A DNA stretch of 9,372 bases from Gammaproteobacteria bacterium (lineage in GTDB: Bacteria > Pseudomonadota > Gammaproteobacteria > Chromatiales > Chromatiaceae): contig SBFV01000463.1 in the NCBI GenBank assembly GCA_006227775.1, positions 1 to 9,372 on the forward strand. Reading direction: 5' to 3'. The position numbers and the translations under genes were made by a program. Positions 7,401 to 9,372 of this stretch are shown here, piece after piece. The notes under the pieces are model-generated. The model saw only the letters and a program-made list of their open reading frames with translations, was not told the DNA's origin and ran no database searches. How positions within the stretch are numbered: position 1 is the stretch's first letter; each line of letters starts with the position of its first letter.

Positions 7401-9254
7401 ATGAGCAACACCCCGCGCGACACCCAAGATCCCGCCCACGACACCAGCCGCGACACTGGGCGCCGAGGCCGGATCCGCGATATCAACGGCCCCATCGTCA
7501 CCGTCGTCCTGCCGGGCATCCGCAATGGCGAGCAGGTGCGCATCGGCGAGCTGGGCCTCTTTGGCGAGGTCATCTCCCTGCGTGGCGACGAGGCCATCGT
7601 CCAGACCTACGAGTCCACCGAGGGGGTGCGCCCCGGCGAGCCGGTCGTCGGTCTCGGCTGGCCCCTGTCCGTGGAGCTGGGTCCAGGCCTGCTCGGCGGG
7701 ATCTTCGACGGCGTCCAGCGCCCACTGGAGAAGATCGCCCTTCAGTCCGGTGACTACATCCGGCGGGGGCTGGAGGTGCCCGCCCTGGACCGCGCCAAGG
7801 TCTGGGAATTCGAGCCTAACCGGGAACTGGAACCCGGCGCCCGCATCGGCCCCGGCACGGTCCTGGGGACGGTCCAGGAAACCCAGACCATCGTCCATCG
7901 CATCCTGGTGCCACCGACCCTGAACGGCGAGTTGGAAGAACTCGCCCCCGCCAGGGAGTACGACCTGGAGGCGACCATTGGCCGACTGCGCGACGCCCGG
8001 GGCCACACCCATCGCCTCAAGCTCTTCCACCGCTGGCCGGTGCGCAAGCCGCGCCCCTACCTGCGGCGGGACGATGGCGTGGCGCCCCTGATTACGGGCC
8101 AGCGGGTCATCGACACCTTCTTCCCCCAGCTCAAGGGCGGCAAGGGGGCGGTCCCGGGCCCCTTCGGCGCCGGCAAGACGGTGGTGCAGCAGCAGATCGC
8201 CCGCTGGTCCAACGCCGACATTGTCATTTATGTCGGCTGCGGCGAGCGCGGCAACGAGTTGGTGGACGTGCTGGAGACCTTCCCCCAGCTCGATGACCCC
8301 TACTCCGGACGTAAGCTCATGGAGCGCACCCTGCTGGTGGCCAACACCTCCAACATGCCGGTGGTGGCGCGGGAGGCCTCGGTCTACGTCGGCGTGACCA
8401 TGGCCGAGTATTACCGTGACATGGGCTATGACGTGGTCATGCTGGCGGACTCCACCAGCCGCTGGGCCGAGGCCCTGCGGGAGGTCTCCGGTCGCCTGGG
8501 ACAGATGCCGGTGGAGGAAGGCTACCCGGCCTATCTGGCCTCGCGCCTGGCGGCGGTCTACGAGCGCGCCGGCCGGGTCGAGACCCACGGCGCCGGCTCT
8601 GGCTCCGTGACCCTGATCGGGGCCGTCTCCCCGCCCGGCGGGGACTTCTCCGAACCGGTGACCAGCCACACCAAGGACATCATCGAGACCTTCTGGGCCC
8701 TGTCCAAGGAGCTGGCGGACGCCCGCCACTACCCGTCCATCGACTGGGTGACCAGCTTCTCCGGCCATGTCCACACCGCCGCCGAGTGGTGGCACCAGGA
8801 GATCGACCGCGACTGGGAGCGGCGCCGCACCGAGGCCCTGGCCCTGTTGGCGCGGGACGCGGAGCTGGCGCGCATCGTCAACCTGGTGGGTCCCGAGGCC
8901 CTGTCCTCCGCCCAGCGCTGGGAGCTGGAGGGGGCGGCCCTGATCAAGGAAGGCGTCCTGCAGCAGAGCGCCCTGGACGAGGTGGACACCTTCTGCTCAC
9001 CGCGCAAGCAGTTCGCCCTGCTCGACCTGACCCTGTTCATCTTCCGCCGCGGCGCCGCCCTCATCGAGCTGGGGGTGCCGGTGCAGGAGTTGCAGCAGTT
9101 GCCCCTGCTGGCCCGGGCGCGGCGCTGCAAGTCCATGTTCAACAGCGATCAGGTGGACCAGATCCAGACCCTGAAGGACGAGGTCGGCCGCACCTTCGAC
9201 AAGATGCGACTGGAGTACGCCCAGGCCAGCGCGTCCACCGCCAGCATCGCCTAG
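7401..9254 (+). CDS. atpA: V-type ATP synthase catalytic subunit A
   Basis: Catalytic nucleotide-binding subunit of the head, 617 residues against about 580-600 for most relatives. The beta-barrel begins at RIRDINGPIVTVV (about residue 24), followed by the A-type insertion region. The P-loop GPFGAGKT is at 253-260 (Lys259, Thr260), and GCGERGNE at 280-286 carries Glu282, the expected catalytic glutamate. VVMLADSTSRWAEALRE follows with Walker B Asp350, then GRLGQMPVEEGYPAYLASRL, GSVTLIGAVSPPGGDFSEP and a helical C-terminal domain. All catalytic residues are present. ATG 7401 is chosen because E ends at 7396 and no conserved sequence lies upstream; the frame is open further back, but those codons overlap E in another frame. 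The extra length is partly an Asp/Arg-rich leader (RDTQDPAHDTSRDTG) that looks disordered. Subunit B follows after 56 bases. Confidence 0.96.
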   Translation: MSNTPRDTQDPAHDTSRDTGRRGRIRDINGPIVTVVLPGIRNGEQVRIGELGLFGEVISLRGDEAIVQTYESTEGVRPGEPVVGLGWPLSVELGPGLLGGIFDGVQRPLEKIALQSGDYIRRGLEVPALDRAKVWEFEPNRELEPGARIGPGTVLGTVQETQTIVHRILVPPTLNGELEELAPAREYDLEATIGRLRDARGHTHRLKLFHRWPVRKPRPYLRRDDGVAPLITGQRVIDTFFPQLKGGKGAVPGPFGAGKTVVQQQIARWSNADIVIYVGCGERGNELVDVLETFPQLDDPYSGRKLMERTLLVANTSNMPVVAREASVYVGVTMAEYYRDMGYDVVMLADSTSRWAEALREVSGRLGQMPVEEGYPAYLASRLAAVYERAGRVETHGAGSGSVTLIGAVSPPGGDFSEPVTSHTKDIIETFWALSKELADARHYPSIDWVTSFSGHVHTAAEWWHQEIDRDWERRRTEALALLARDAELARIVNLVGPEALSSAQRWELEGAALIKEGVLQQSALDEVDTFCSPRKQFALLDLTLFIFRRGAALIELGVPVQELQQLPLLARARRCKSMFNSDQVDQIQTLKDEVGRTFDKMRLEYAQASASTASIA

Positions 9255-9310
9255 ACAGCAATGCCCAGAACTTACGGCATAAAACGCAACGCCCGGAACG
9301 GGAATTCGCC

Positions 9311-9372
9311 ATGAGCATCAAAGAGTACCGCACCGCCGCCGAGGCCCGTGGCGGCCTGCTGGTGATGAAGAA
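9311..9372 (+). CDS. atpB: V-type ATP synthase subunit B, N-terminal fragment
   Basis: The frame opens MSIKEYRTAAEARGGLLVMK, closely resembling the usual start of the non-catalytic B subunit (MSLKEYRTV ... GPLLVV). Only about 20 residues lie in the window, so no nucleotide-binding motif can be checked. A GGGAA-like site (9300-9304) precedes the ATG by six bases. Its position directly after A fits the universal A-B order, and D would be expected beyond the edge. Confidence 0.85.
   Translation, partial: MSIKEYRTAAEARGGLLVMK

Noticed and set aside
7338..8795. Long antisense frame opposite subunit A (about 485 codons)
   Set aside because: Composition-driven shadow of a highly conserved catalytic gene with no recognisable protein features.
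9290..9301. CCCG/CGGG mini-hairpin between A and B as a terminator
   Set aside because: Only four base pairs with a three-base loop and no T-tract, and it lies inside an operon where read-through to B is required.

Overview
This window looks like chromosomal DNA from a high-G+C bacterium. The likeliest source is a gammaproteobacterium, perhaps a Chromatiales-type (purple sulfur) relative. That placement is an inference. It rests on strong G/C preference at third codon positions, C/G-rich palindromic intergenic repeats that have entered a coding sequence, and a relic of a DUF29-like gene, a family often multicopy in cyanobacteria and purple sulfur bacteria. No rRNA, tRNA, CRISPR array or intact mobile element is visible.

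Left part (1-2239). The first ~160 bases appear to hold the 5' end of an unidentified minus-strand gene. Diverging from it is a nucleotide-sugar dehydrogenase of the TviB/WbpA family (272-1762), which would make a UDP-N-acetylhexosaminuronate for a surface polysaccharide. This gene carries in-frame repeat DNA twice: a fragment near 716-742 and a large composite palindrome with three 24-bp tandem units at 1443-1603. A gap of about 480 bases follows. It holds no intact gene but does contain a frameshifted, truncated DUF29-like remnant (1919-2018) and a possible weak promoter just before the next operon.

Right part (2240-9372). A collinear plus-strand operon encodes a V/A-type rotary ATPase in the order G/H-like stalk protein, C, I, K, F, E, A, then B, which is cut by the window end. 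Subunit D would be expected next. A and B form the ATP-handling head. E and the coiled-coil G/H-like protein form the peripheral stalk. C and F (with D) link the head to the rotor. I and the K ring are the membrane ion-translocating part. K has a single membrane carboxylate (Glu131) and a valine where the Na+-binding Enterococcus K subunit has a glutamine, which points to H+ rather than Na+ coupling.

Hairpins lie on both sides of the K gene. One covers the stop codon of subunit I and competes with pairing to the K ribosome binding site. The other lies just after K. They may help make K, needed in many copies, in excess of its neighbours. Overall the window is a fairly ordinary energy operon plus a polysaccharide gene. 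The least ordinary parts are the repeat invasion of the dehydrogenase gene, the RNA structure around K, and the uncertain N-terminus of subunit F.
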